From assembly GCA_038501785.1 (NCBI GenBank), contig JBAMJR010000070.1, forward strand, positions 3,812,501 to 3,876,500: 64,000 nucleotides of DNA, in the 5' to 3' direction. Below the pieces are notes generated by a model, which did not search any database, was not told the origin of the DNA, and saw only the letters and a list, made by a program, of their open reading frames with translations. Position numbers and translations under genes: made by a program. Position 1 is the stretch's first letter. Every line of letters begins with the position of its first letter. Origin of the DNA: Myoxocephalus aenaeus. Taxonomy: Eukaryota; Chordata; Actinopteri; Perciformes; Cottidae. Shown here in pieces: positions 12,455 to 22,689 of the stretch.

Positions 12455-13000
12455 TCTGAAGAGAGAAATCAATGAGGAAGTGTCTTAAACCTGCATTCTT
12501 TCTAATGTCCAGCAGGGGGCGACTCCTCTGGTTTAGAAAAAAAGAAGAACAAAAAAAGACTACTTCTCAATTGATTTATTACCTCATTAAACATTTCAAG
12601 TCTTCTTCAATTCACCATGACGTTCATTTCGTAAAGTATGGTCCAATTTAGAGTCAAACAGACCATAAAGCGGAGTATGCTTTTGGGCGGGGCTACGTTG
12701 TGATTGACAGGTCGCTACCACGGCGTTGTCCGGTCTGAGAGTTCTTCATGTTTTTATTTTTAGAACGTAAACTCTTCCACAGTGTGTTGTCAGTTCATGA
12801 AAGTAATAGTCGCCAAAAAATGTCTTATTCAGCGTTTGGTTGTATTTAGCTCGTGTATTTAGCTCTCGTGCCACTTCGGGGTTGCAAAAAAAAACAAGAT
12901 GGCGACGGCCAAAATGCAGAGCTCGAGGCCTTAAAACAGCAGTCCACAAACCAACGGGTGGCGTCACGGTGATTACGTCCGCTCCTTATATACAGCCAAT
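12455..13000 (+). repeat. Interspersed repeat, copy 1 (cagggggcgac / gcggggc family)
   Basis: This copy matches the one at 63150-63700 in several blocks in the same order: aatgaggaagtgtcttaaac with cctgcattcttt, ttgatttattacctca, agaccataaa, gggcggggct, gtgattgacaggtc, cttattcagcgtt and acaagatggcga. I recognise this wording as a common teleost repeat, but not its formal class. It contains AAGATGGCG at 12896-12904, which fits the YY1 consensus core. Confidence 0.8.
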
Positions 13001-13120
13001 GAGATCAAGGCTTCTCGGGAGCGTATCTGATACGTCTAAGTGGCTGTGTGGTGTTTGCTGAGTCACGGAGAGAAGAGTAAACAGACAGACCTGAAATAAA
13101 AAAAGAGGCAGAGGAGAGGC

Positions 13121-13440
13121 GTGAGGCCTTCCAGAGCAGGTGGCAGATCCCTCCAGATGCTGCAGAGAAGCAGCGAAGCAGATAATGTCCTGCCTAGATT
13201 ACCTCCGGGACCCCGATTACAGTGGAGCGTCCTCATCTGGGTCAGCTCCAGGCGGGTTCTGCAGGGATCAGCTGTTCTCGCTGTCGCCCGGCTGGTCTCA
13301 GCTGTCGCTCACCTGCTTGTGACCGGTTGTGTCACAACCACAGTCTCGACAGACTGCGCTGTTGCATTGACAGCCATGTTTGCAAGCTTATTGACAGTGT
13401 GGATGTCGTTTTGACTACATCTGAATAAAGACACGTTTCC
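13121..13440 (+). other. Unassigned segment with short open frame and AATAAA
   Basis: A 60-codon + strand frame (13140-13322) ends at a TGA and is followed by AATAAA at 13424. An inner ATG at 13184 begins MSCLDYLRDPDYSG. I do not recognise the product. Codon bias and domain content are not convincing, and it may be chance. It could be a terminal exon or a decayed retrocopy, and no splice acceptor was confirmed. Confidence 0.2.
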
Positions 13441-13539
13441 TAAGCGAGGATGGATTACTGAACAGACCAACGTGACCTCATAGGCCCGTGTCCCCAGGAC
13501 CAGAGCCCTGTTTGAAGTTAGTGTTCACATTTTTTGTTG

Positions 13540-13905
13540 GAAAATCAATCAAAAGAGATGCAAAACAACTGCAAATAGACAAAAAAAGACCATAAAGACA
13601 CACAGAATGACTACAAAAAGAAGCAAAACAACCACAAAGAGACACTTAAGTGACACAAGACGACTGTTAGAAAATACAAACTGACTGACTGACGCAAAAC
13701 AACCACAACGAGAAACAAAGCAACTACAAAGAGACACAAGGTGACAGGATAAAGACAAACTGAATACAGAGACGCAAAAAAGAACGTAAAGAGATTCAAA
13801 ACAACCACAACACAAGTACAAATACACACTGACTTGCCATAAAGAGAGACAAAACAACCAAACGGACACACAAACCGATGACAAAGAGACACACAATGAC
13901 CACAT
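13540..13905. repeat. Degenerate tandem repeat, unit about 20-21 bp
   Basis: Repeated variants of caaaacaaccacaaagagac run through the interval, for example near 13624, 13697 and 13853, with many substitutions and small indels. The long - strand frames across it are produced by the repeat. Confidence 0.85.
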
Positions 13906-14760
13906 TAAGATACATTTTCACATATTTTCCTCTTTATCAGTGTTGTGTTGTTTGTATATCTGCGTCTCTTTCACTCCGGTTGTTTTGCTCCTGTGGACGA
14001 GGGGTGGGAGGTCTTTTACACGTCTGCCCAGAGGCCCATTGCTCATTATCTGTGTTCATAAGGGACTTTGAAACGGGAGTCAGAGGTTTAAAAACGTTGC
14101 AGTTTAAATGTGTAAATAGAGTCACATCACGTCCGCACACAAATGAATGTTTAGCAGCCCGGACAGTCTGTGGTCACTTTAGACAAAATGCTGCCTAAGG
14201 CTTGAGGAAAATTAAATGATGTAATGTTGATTTTCTGTGTCTGCACACTGAGCGCTCGCTTGTTGCTGCCGACGTTAAAGAGACAGCGGGGATTTCAATG
14301 CTAAGTTTCAATTAGTCTTTTTCTGTAGGAGGACTGCCCCTTAAACCAAACCTTGACATATTTACCGAGGTGGTGAGCTGATTGTCTTTACTGCAGTAGA
14401 GTGTTCTTAGGGAGATTTAAAGTGATGATCAAGTGTTTCTACATTAAACATTAAAAAGGAAAGTACCGAGCCTTCGGAAAGTATGCAGACCCTCTCCCCT
14501 TTCACATCATTAATTATATATTTGTTATATATTTAATAAAAAATGCATTATATATATTTTGACAAACAAGTCCACACAGAATAATCAATAATGACAACAA
14601 CAAAAATTCTAATAAATGCAGAATTGTGACATTTGCATAAGTGTACAGACTCTCCCAAGTGCACTCAGTTGCACCCTTTTTGTAATAACTTCAACATTGT
14701 AAATTATCTAAATATACAGTATATAGATATTAATACAGATATATTATGTCTGACAGCTGC
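13906..14760. other. Noncoding, no gene seen
   Basis: Ordinary AT-rich sequence. The phrase ccttcggaaagtatgcagac at 14472-14491 resembles wording found in fish transposon remnants but could not be placed further. Confidence 0.45.
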
Positions 14761-14764
14761 GGCA

Positions 14765-15120
14765 TTGACTTGACTTGACTTTATTTATTTGATGTGGACA
14801 TCACAATGGCATTAGAATTTCTAGCACACATATATGCACAAAGAAAAAAACAGATGCACTGTGTTAAGTGTATATAGCGAATGCTAATTTCCAACACCTG
14901 TCCACAGGAGGCTTTTTTTTTTAATAGAATAAAAAAGAGAATACATCCACAGATGCATACATAGATGCATACACAAAGTAAAAGTATGAGGGTTTAAACG
15001 TGTGAACAATGTTGTTTTTCTCTTAACCATGATTTAAGACCTTTTTTGAAAACCTTAAAATCGTGTTGCACTTTCAGTTCTGTTGGGAGACGGTTCCATT
15101 GAATCCACATCATACAGAAG
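14765..15120 (-). pseudogene. 3' end of a non-LTR retrotransposon (LINE), fragment
   Basis: Read on the - strand, 15100 to about 15003 encodes WNRLPTEL, then VFKKGLKSWLRE, a pattern typical of the extreme C-terminus of LINE reverse transcriptases (a W-N-x-L-P motif, then F-K-x-x-L-K-x-W-L). It is followed by an AT-rich 3'UTR-like stretch and ends near 14765-14785 in short tandem copies of agtca, the kind of simple tail that closes several fish LINE clades. Only the tail is present, as expected of 5'-truncated copies. The clade is not determined. Confidence 0.6.
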
Positions 15121-16500
15121 ATGCTGACAAAGAATCAATGCAATACAATAATAACTGTGAATTGTGCTGCAAATTCACAAAAGAAAAAGAAAAAATATGT
15201 CTTATATGTTGGGTTTTCAGTAATAGGGAGAAAGTCTATGTATTTTTGCAATATCCACAGTAGATATTTGAAGCAGACGTTCCCAGGAACGAAAAAAAAA
15301 GAAAGAAGAAAGATATTTCAACAGAGAGGCATCTTGACTCGCATACTCACGAGGATCATGACCTCAATTTTCAGCGTCTGCCACTGGGAAAGCACAGGTG
15401 CACTCAAGAAGCGCCGGCTAGCTAGCTCGCTAGCTATTGAGTTTGTGTATCCCCGAGGGCAAAAAAAAACAAAAACATGTCCACCTAGCGAACCTTTTAT
15501 GTTTCTCTCTCAACAAACGGATCACTCAGGGGTAGCGAGGGACTGCTGGTGATGGCGAGAATGTATTCCACTCCACATTCAAACTCTGATTGGGCCCGAC
15601 AGTGAATCCTTACAGGATATGCCGTCTGCCTTTGTGGAGTCGCTTTGTCCTGCAGAAGTTTGGCTAACTAGGAGAAGGTAAGGCTTCATTGCAGTCTTCT
15701 CCGTTTGGGACACACAAGTGAACCCAACCCTCGTGCGATAATCCCGATTGTGTGTTTTGTGTGCGTGCAAATTATCCGTCCCAAACAGGATTGCGCGCTC
15801 GCCTGGATTGAGACTAAAAATGGCAAATGTCGGTCAGAGGCCCTCTGAGCTAAATCTTAAAAAAAAAAGAAACACAAAACATCTGTCTCGCTAAAATGTA
15901 GCCCTACTCACCAGTGTGTTTGTGTGTAAAAAATAGAACTCCCATCATTTAATTCCCCACTTAGCCTCAAAAGGCAATCTTCCCCTGCAACATTAATAGC
16001 CTGTTGACATCTTGCAGTGAGCCACAGTCAATCAGGTGAAGTGTGTAAATAAGGCTTCATTCTTCATATTGATTTTTCCTCCAGGTTTTGACATCAGAGG
16101 AAATCATGGAGCTCATTGCCGTGTGTTCTCGCAGACACCGGCGGCTATTACAGCCGTTACTTCTGTTCCCGTCTACTTTCTCTGATAAACATCGTGAGCC
16201 TGAACTCAACGCTGTGCAGAGACATGGTTTTGGATTTTTTGCCTCATATTCTGGCGGAAAAAAAAGAAAATCTCATGCATTACTCAGCACCCGAATCATT
16301 CAAGTAGCCTGGTCTGGCTAAATTAGAGGGTATCGATTTTACTAACTCATGAATTACCCTGCCTCCTAGTGTGTTTCTCCAAATTATGTTTTGCACTGCC
16401 CAGTTAGTGTTCACGCTACATTGCAGCTTCCAGACATGTCACTATTCAGAGCAGCACATGTTTTTTATACTGAAGAGTTTTCAGCTTGTCACATATCCCA
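15121..16500. other. Noncoding, no gene seen
   Basis: A-rich tracts at 15290-15312, and a ctagctagctcgctagct motif at 15418-15435. The 143-codon + strand frame starting 15121 overlaps the LINE edge and lacks any domain. Confidence 0.5.
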
Positions 16501-16505
16501 TGAAG

Positions 16506-16601
16506 CAGTGGTTGTCAACCCGTGTGACACCTTTCCTATCAATCATCTCACGACAGCTGAGGTATTTCTTGTGACCAATATCCAGAGGTTTGGAACCACT
16601 G
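16506..16601. mobile_element. Short hAT-like remnant
   Basis: The left end CAGTGGTTGTCAACCC and the right end GGTTTGGAACCACTG form imperfect terminal inverted repeats of the CAGTGGTT type seen in hAT elements. The flanks (catgaag and cattaat) are similar but do not make a clean 8-bp duplication, so this is probably an old, internally deleted copy. Confidence 0.45.
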
Positions 16602-16854
16602 CATTAATAAACACAGACAAGAACATGTCCCCTTTAAATAATCATCCGCAGGGCAAACGCATTGGTTGGACCTGATTTATCCATTAATTTCACTAATGTG
16701 TTTGGTATCAACCATTTTTTGCAATTTGCCAAATGCTTTAATTAACATGTTCTCATCATGTGATTGTTGTGTGTGTGTTTTGTAAACCGTATCATGTTGT
16801 GTATATATAGTTGTCGATAAATGTCATTTTTAGGAGACATGGATGCTGAACTAT

Positions 16855-17560
16855 GACGCTAGACTTAGCAGCTGGTTAGCGTAGCTTAGCACAAAGACTG
16901 AAAACAGCTCGTCTGGCTCTTTCCAAAAGGTCAAAAAAGAAAGAAAAAAAATCCAATTATCACGATCCGTTCTTCCTCTCTAAACTCATCAAATCCTGGC
17001 GGTTGGTCCGTGGCCCTCGGCGTCCGCTACCGCTGCACCGGGGTTTCAACTAACGCCAATGTAAACCTCCCTGTGTCATTATTAAACAGGACCTTCATCC
17101 AGGAGTCTGCTGCTCATGTACCTAAAATCTAAGAGCAAACATTGACATTTTGTCAGGTGAGTCGTTAGTTACGCGAGTCTTTAGTCTTAGTCTTTAGTTT
17201 GTCACTCAGTAGTGAGTCGTTGGTCAGTCCTGAACATAAACCACGCCCTTTCATCAAACCTAACTTTGTGCTTTAGTTGTCTCAACCTAACTTCCTGTGA
17301 AGATGGAAGTTTATTTAAAAAAAACTGTGTAGTGGAGACTGACTCGTCCTAAACTGACGCTAGAGGAGAACCTAGACGTCATAGTTTGGATCGTAGGGCC
17401 GCTGAGTCGGGAGTGAAAATGGGAGAATTTAAAGCTTAATTGTTTCTTCAGACGAACACCTGAAATATTAAAACAATAATTTGGGGTTTTATGAAGCCTA
17501 TTTGCAGGACTATCTGGGCAGGTGCAGTGACTTTATGCTAAGCTAACCAACTTCTGGATA
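16855..17560. repeat. Fold-back interspersed element, copy A
   Basis: The left part has ttagcgtagcttagcacaaa, then aaaacagctcgtctggctct. The right part near 17535-17560 has the inverted end tgctaagctaaccaactt. The same arms occur at 22538-22684 and 25040-25945. The interior is unique, AT-rich and noncoding. Confidence 0.55.
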
Positions 17561-18240
17561 TAACCTTATCTCTAACGGACTTGATATGAGAGCTTTATGA
17601 AACATGTCTTCATGCCAGTGAAACTGCACTGCAGCAGACATCGACTTGCGCTGTAAAATATTCGTTTCAAAACCAAAACATCTGCCAGCTCACATATTTG
17701 TATACTTCGTCCACAGTCTTTGACACGACAAACAGTCCAGATTTGTGACCAGATAAACAAAACAGTTGAGAGATTCGTTGTTTATATTATTCAATTTTTT
17801 TATTTATTTTTAAACCATGGGGAACCAACTGCAAGGAAAATCCATGTCTGTCAGTTTCTGACATGTCAGAGGATGACAGTGAATATATTTGTCAGGGGAA
17901 GACGTAAAGCCACAGGAGCTCCACACCTCTGTAATGCAGGAGGAGCCGCAGTCTGTTTGCCCTGCAACCGTCGTACGAGATGAATGAGCCAAGGCATCTG
18001 CTGAAGTCTCCTCTTATTCCGCTATACTCTAAAAGACACCTGTCAGTGGCATCAGCAGGGAGTACAAACATAATTAAGTAATCAAGCCGACACATTACAT
18101 ATGTAAATGGCATTAATTGCAGACATGGGTTTGAAATATTCATTCAAATTAGTCACATCATTTAGGCAGGGATCTCTTCCCGGCGAGCGTAATCATTGAA
18201 CTAATTAGGTCAGCCGATGCAAGTTGAAACAATTTGAGAA
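17561..18240. other. Noncoding, no gene seen
   Basis: No recognised repeat or gene. Only short random frames are present. Confidence 0.5.
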
Positions 18241-18299
18241 GCAATTTCAGTTCCCAATTAATTTTTGATTATAAGAATGAAAGCGAGATAGGACGTAAA

Positions 18300-18825
18300 T
18301 GTGTGAAGCGACAGTCAGACGATCGTCACAGACTGACGGAAATGTTTCCGAAAGACGGCGAATTTTTTCGTGCAAAGTCAATGCAAAGACGCAAACGCGA
18401 GTCAAGCTAATTTGCGCGAAATCGCGAAATCTGCGTGGACTTGTGTCGCGAAGGCCTATCAGCAGTGAGATGCTGGCACCGATCCGATCCAACAGGTCCT
18501 CAAACTGAATCCTGGCCAGCTTCCAGTAGCGCTGGAAGCGGCAGTCATCCACACGCAGTTCCTGGAGAAGTCGGTCAAATATTATGAATCCAGACAGGAG
18601 GGCGTTTGATGTTCCGACGTATGTGGAATTTCCACAACAAGTATAAAGCAGAAATAGTGGTTATTTCCATGGTGGATGGCGGAAATGGTAACTGTTTTTA
18701 TGGAGATCAGACACAGAGATAAGCCACGCCCCCTTTCCGGCACGAATGAAGCGAATGGCGCGAATTAGTCGAGCGCGTAAACTCACGCGAGTAAAGCCAA
18801 AAGCGCGTGAACGCAGCATTAGGAT
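18300..18825 (-). mobile_element. PIF/Harbinger-derived element, internally deleted
   Basis: The two ends carry long inverted similarity rich in CpG: acgcgagtcaagctaattt followed by gcgcgaaatcgcg near 18391-18430, and on the opposite strand acgcgctcgactaattcgcg followed by ccattcgc near 18750-18785. Between them lies a short transposase-like coding remnant on the - strand. The exact termini and the target duplication were not resolved. The local CpG density contrasts with the surroundings and suggests a relatively recent arrival. Confidence 0.6.
18455..18600 (-). pseudogene. Harbinger/HARBI1-like transposase N-terminal fragment
   Basis: On the - strand the frame reads LLQELRVDDCRFQRYWKLAR and continues with IQFEDLLDRIGASIS. 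This is the characteristic N-terminal motif of PIF/Harbinger nucleases and their HARBI1-like relatives (ELR-D-D-RF--YF-hydrophobic---QF--LL--VG). The rest of the catalytic domain is absent: below 18455 the frame runs directly into the CpG-rich terminal-type sequence. It is therefore a broken fragment that cannot act as a transposase. Its position inside inverted CpG-rich ends supports a deleted transposon rather than a host gene. Confidence 0.65.
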
Positions 18826-18896
18826 GAGTTAAATGCAGAGACCAAAATGTGTCGTTTGGATAAAAAGCGTCAGCTAAATTTAAAGTAATTTAAAAA

Positions 18897-19065
18897 ATAG
18901 TAGTTATTCCTTCCATGGTGGATGGTGTTATTGATAACTGTTTCCATGGAGAGAAGCCACTCCTCCTCTCCGGCGTGAATGACGCAAATAACCACAAATA
19001 GTCCGGCGAGTAACGCAACGCTAAATTCCGTTTTGCTTTCGGTGTGAACGCAGCACGAGAAAGGA
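18897..19065. repeat. Second partial copy of the Harbinger element's right side
   Basis: This segment repeats 18655-18820 in the same orientation: tccatggtggatggcg against tccatggtggatggtg, gataactgtttccatggaga against gtaactgtttttatggaga, and shared agccac, tccggc and tgaacgcagca blocks. The two copies have diverged substantially. Confidence 0.75.
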
Positions 19066-19094
19066 TGTTCAACTTGAACCTCGGCCGTCATTGA

Positions 19095-21155
19095 TTTTCA
19101 AGATGTACGGGTCACAATGCGTGTTTGAGTTCAGGTGACCGTCTGTATGGATGTAGGAAGCATCTCAGTGGCACTATTCAGTGTGCTATAGTATGAGATC
19201 AAAGCCAAGTACTCTTTCACATCTCTGATACAAAACAAACCACTCAAGAGAATTCATAACCCCCTGAGTCGCCGTGTTCAGAAACACACAAAAACAAATA
19301 GTGCCGTGCTAACACTCCACACCGAGGCACAGTTTGATACGATGATAACAGTGTTGGATGAATCTGAAGTGAAACAATAAAGTCGACAAATAAGGAGAAA
19401 TCATGATTTGTCAATCTAAAGAAAAACATATCTTACATTGTCAAACAAACAGTGGGCCCACAGCTTTGGGTTTGTGAAAACTAAATTCATATTTTTCTTT
19501 TGACTTTCAAAATAAGACTACGGTCATCTTCTTCATTTTCACTGCACAGACAGACGGCATGCACTGAGGATGTAAACACATATGAACACATGATTTGTAC
19601 ATGAACAGATATGGGACTTTGGATCTGTAAATTAAAACGAATACAAACTACCAGTTTTTAGAGAAAAAAATCATGCAATATAGCACAAATAATACAATTT
19701 CAGCTTGGACTAACCCTTTAGGATACAAATGCAAATCATATTTAATGAATGGAGATACATTATTAATTATTTGTGTATATTTTGTTTGCAGATAAATGTA
19801 TACATATGAGTAGTGTGAATGGCAGTATAAAACAATTTAACACAGGGAATGAGAGTAATGCAGTACCCCGGCCCCACACACTGGTAGTATCTTAATACAG
19901 ATATTTCTTTGTGACATGATGTTACATTTTGCCCTAGTGAGACTGCGATATGAAACATTCCCTCGGTGCTCGTTTGCTCTTGGATCCTTTCACCTTTTCC
20001 CACACATTACCTCCCATTCTCACTTTCCACCTTCCCACAGCGCTGCCCGTCCCTCCATCCCCAGAGATCCCACCAGAGGCCTCCAGAAAGACAGGTGCTT
20101 TGTCCATTCATCCAGTAATTACATTCCACTGGCAGATCTTTGGAGGCTGATTATTTATCTGTCTGTCCCTCTCTCTCTTTATCTATTGGCAAACCACTTC
20201 CTCTGTGTTAGCTCTGATTCGGGCACATTCACAGATAAGACTCACATCCAGTAACACCATCCTGCCTGCGTTAAACAATGAAAACAGTTGAAAGGGATTG
20301 ACCTGCCAGGTTTAGGTTTATTTTAGCTGTAAATTATGCACTGAAGGGAAACAAAATAATTGCTTTATCACAACTGAAATCCAAAGTGTTTAACTGCATT
20401 CGACACAATGCATTTATTAGAGCCATACACTATGGGAAGTGTAGAAACAGTAACATATGGAGGATACTTGTTGGTGAGCTGAAGCAATTAATCACTTCAC
20501 GCAGCCCATAATATCACAATACAGCATGTTTACTGTGAAATCAAAAAGTTGGTTCTTACAGAAATGGGAACAAATGCCTTGCGGCTTTATTTCTCGCCTT
20601 TGTTTTGTGTTTAAATCCCAGCGTCACCAGCTGCTATTACAGATGGGCAAAGCAGCAATTTAACCCAATTCAATGCAAGCACACAAGAAACTGTAGTGTC
20701 TTTTGCCGCTGTCTGAGTCGCTCACTCTCCGGCTTCAGCTGTCTCATCTATCTCCCCTCTTCTCTGTGGAGAAGCCGCTCCCGCCGCTCTTTGATTTTGA
20801 CACACAGATTTGCCAACATCGGCCTTCAAGTGAGATTGTTAGCCTCCAGTGGCAAAGAGGAGAACGGTGAGGTGTTGGAGAATTCAAACAAAGCTTGAGA
20901 CGCTGTTAAAGCAAAGTGTAGTGAAGGGAGTTAAAGGCAGGTAGGGAGGGATTGTTGAAGGTGATGCTGCTCAAAATTAATATTCAGAGAACACAAGCGA
21001 GAGTATTTCTCCCTCTAAATTCTTTCTTGACTGTTTAATGCATATTTGAGCATAGTTTTTGTCTGTATACCGTAACCAAATGAGAATCAGATAACCCATA
21101 TATTTTTGTATTGGTTATCTGTATTGGTTAGCTTGGATTATTAGCAGGATTATAA
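19095..21155. other. Noncoding, no gene seen
   Basis: AT-rich with several short frames. The 112-codon + frame near 19916-20254 crosses pyrimidine-rich sequence and has no recognisable domain. Confidence 0.5.
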
Positions 21156-21160
21156 TTGTA

Positions 21161-21366
21161 AAATACATTGAGTAAAATAAAGAACGATATAATACCCGAA
21201 CATGTACACACGTCACAACACCTCACAGTAGTCTGAAACAATGGCTTCTAATGTTAGTAAAAACAAAATGTTAAATACATTGAGTAAAATAAAGAACGAT
21301 ATATACTACATGTACACACGTCACAACACCTCACGGTAGTCTGAAACAATGGCTTCTAATGTTAGT
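21161..21366. repeat. Tandem duplication of about 100 bp
   Basis: 21161-21258 and 21273-21366 are near-identical: both start aaatacattgagtaaaataa and both end with tggcttctaatgttagt. The second lacks a roughly 10-base stretch around atacccgaac. The substitutions are few, so the duplication is young. Confidence 0.93.
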
Positions 21367-21369
21367 TTT

Positions 21370-22530
21370 AAAAAAAACACAACAACCACAGCAGCCAGGA
21401 GGGTTTGCGCACTTTCCAGTTCATCAAGATTATTATTTTTGCCGAGATGCATCCCAGCGTAAAGTTTATTGTAAGAAATGAGCGAACCGAAAGTTAAAAA
21501 ATACAGTAGGCTAATACAAATGTACAAAATGATTTGGGTCCGTGGAAAACACTTTACAGTAACAGTAAAAGTAACAAAGAGTATATATATATATATATAC
21601 AGTGAGTTCTGGCTCACACGTGTCTCCGTCCAGCCACTTGGAATAAAAGTGGATGAGTGGGAGGAAGTGGAGGTCACTATAATAATACTTGTACTGACTA
21701 AAGCCTGTTAGTGCAGCAGCTACAAACAAAGCCACAGTGCAGCCGACGGAAAGCTGTTGCTTGTGCTTTGAAAAAGGAGCAGAAAGTGTGACCCTGAGGA
21801 CTGCGTTAGTGCTGGCTGGAGTACAGTGTAGTACCTCTTAAAGTGTCTTCTTCAGAAGCTTGATTGACACATATATATGTATATAAATATATATATGTGA
21901 TAAATGTGGGCCCGGCCCTGTAAAAGCTTTCGAGATACGTCATACGTCCGGATTAATGTAATACTTTAAGTAACTGAAACGGAGTTTCAGATTAAGCCTG
22001 TTACCATCACTGCATTGCAGCTCGGCCCACTCCTATAGCGTTACAATAAAGGATATTTTTAATAAATACATTATTCTTGCTGAGTTATGGGAAGGTGCCC
22101 CTCTCATGTTTGTACACTAAATGTAGTGCTGCAGGGTTGATGTATTTGTGTAGGCTAACAGTTAGCATCGCTCTGGTTCCCTTGACAAAAAAAGACAATT
22201 TAATTTTTTTATCGGAATTTGGAATACTGCCGAAGATAAACGTTTACCACACTAAAACATTTTATTCAGCAAGATAATCTTAAAAAAGCTAACATTAGGC
22301 TATAAATGAACCACACCACGGTTGCATGAGCGTGAGTATAAACACAAGGAGGCTCTCTGAAGGCGCATTAGCCTCAGGGCTATTTACTGATGGATTTTAT
22401 GTTGTAGAACAAAAACATTAAAATAACTTAAGCTTGTGTTAACCACTGCATTTCAGGCATCTAACAAAAAAATAATTAAACCATTCACCATTTCCGGGTT
22501 TTAGTACTCAGTCCTGCAGCACTCAATGCT
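21370..22530. other. Noncoding, no gene seen
   Basis: Short AT-alternating runs at 21582-21599 and 21872-21898. No coding signal. Confidence 0.5.
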
Positions 22531-22537
22531 AGCAGGT

Positions 22538-22684
22538 AGTTAGCTTAGCTTACAGCTAGCCTGGCTCTGTCCAAAAGACATAAAAGGCAGGAGGCCAAAA
22601 GTAGTTTGATGTTTATACATTTTGGACGGAGCCAGGCAAGCTGTATCCTCTTGTTTCCAGTGTCTGTGCTAAGCTAAGCTAACT
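22538..22684. repeat. Fold-back interspersed element, copy B (compact)
   Basis: The left arm agttagcttagctta followed by ctggctctgtccaaaa (22538-22576) is the inverse of the right arm ttttggacggagccagg ending taagctaagctaact (22620-22684). The left arm has lost about two dozen bases relative to the right. It is the shortest of three related elements in this intron. Confidence 0.8.
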
Positions 22685-22689
22685 GCCTC

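Noticed and set aside
18247..18552. A functional 101-codon transposase or host HARBI1 gene
   Set aside because: Only the N-terminal motif is present. The remaining frame is CpG-rich terminal sequence of the element, so it is a fragment.
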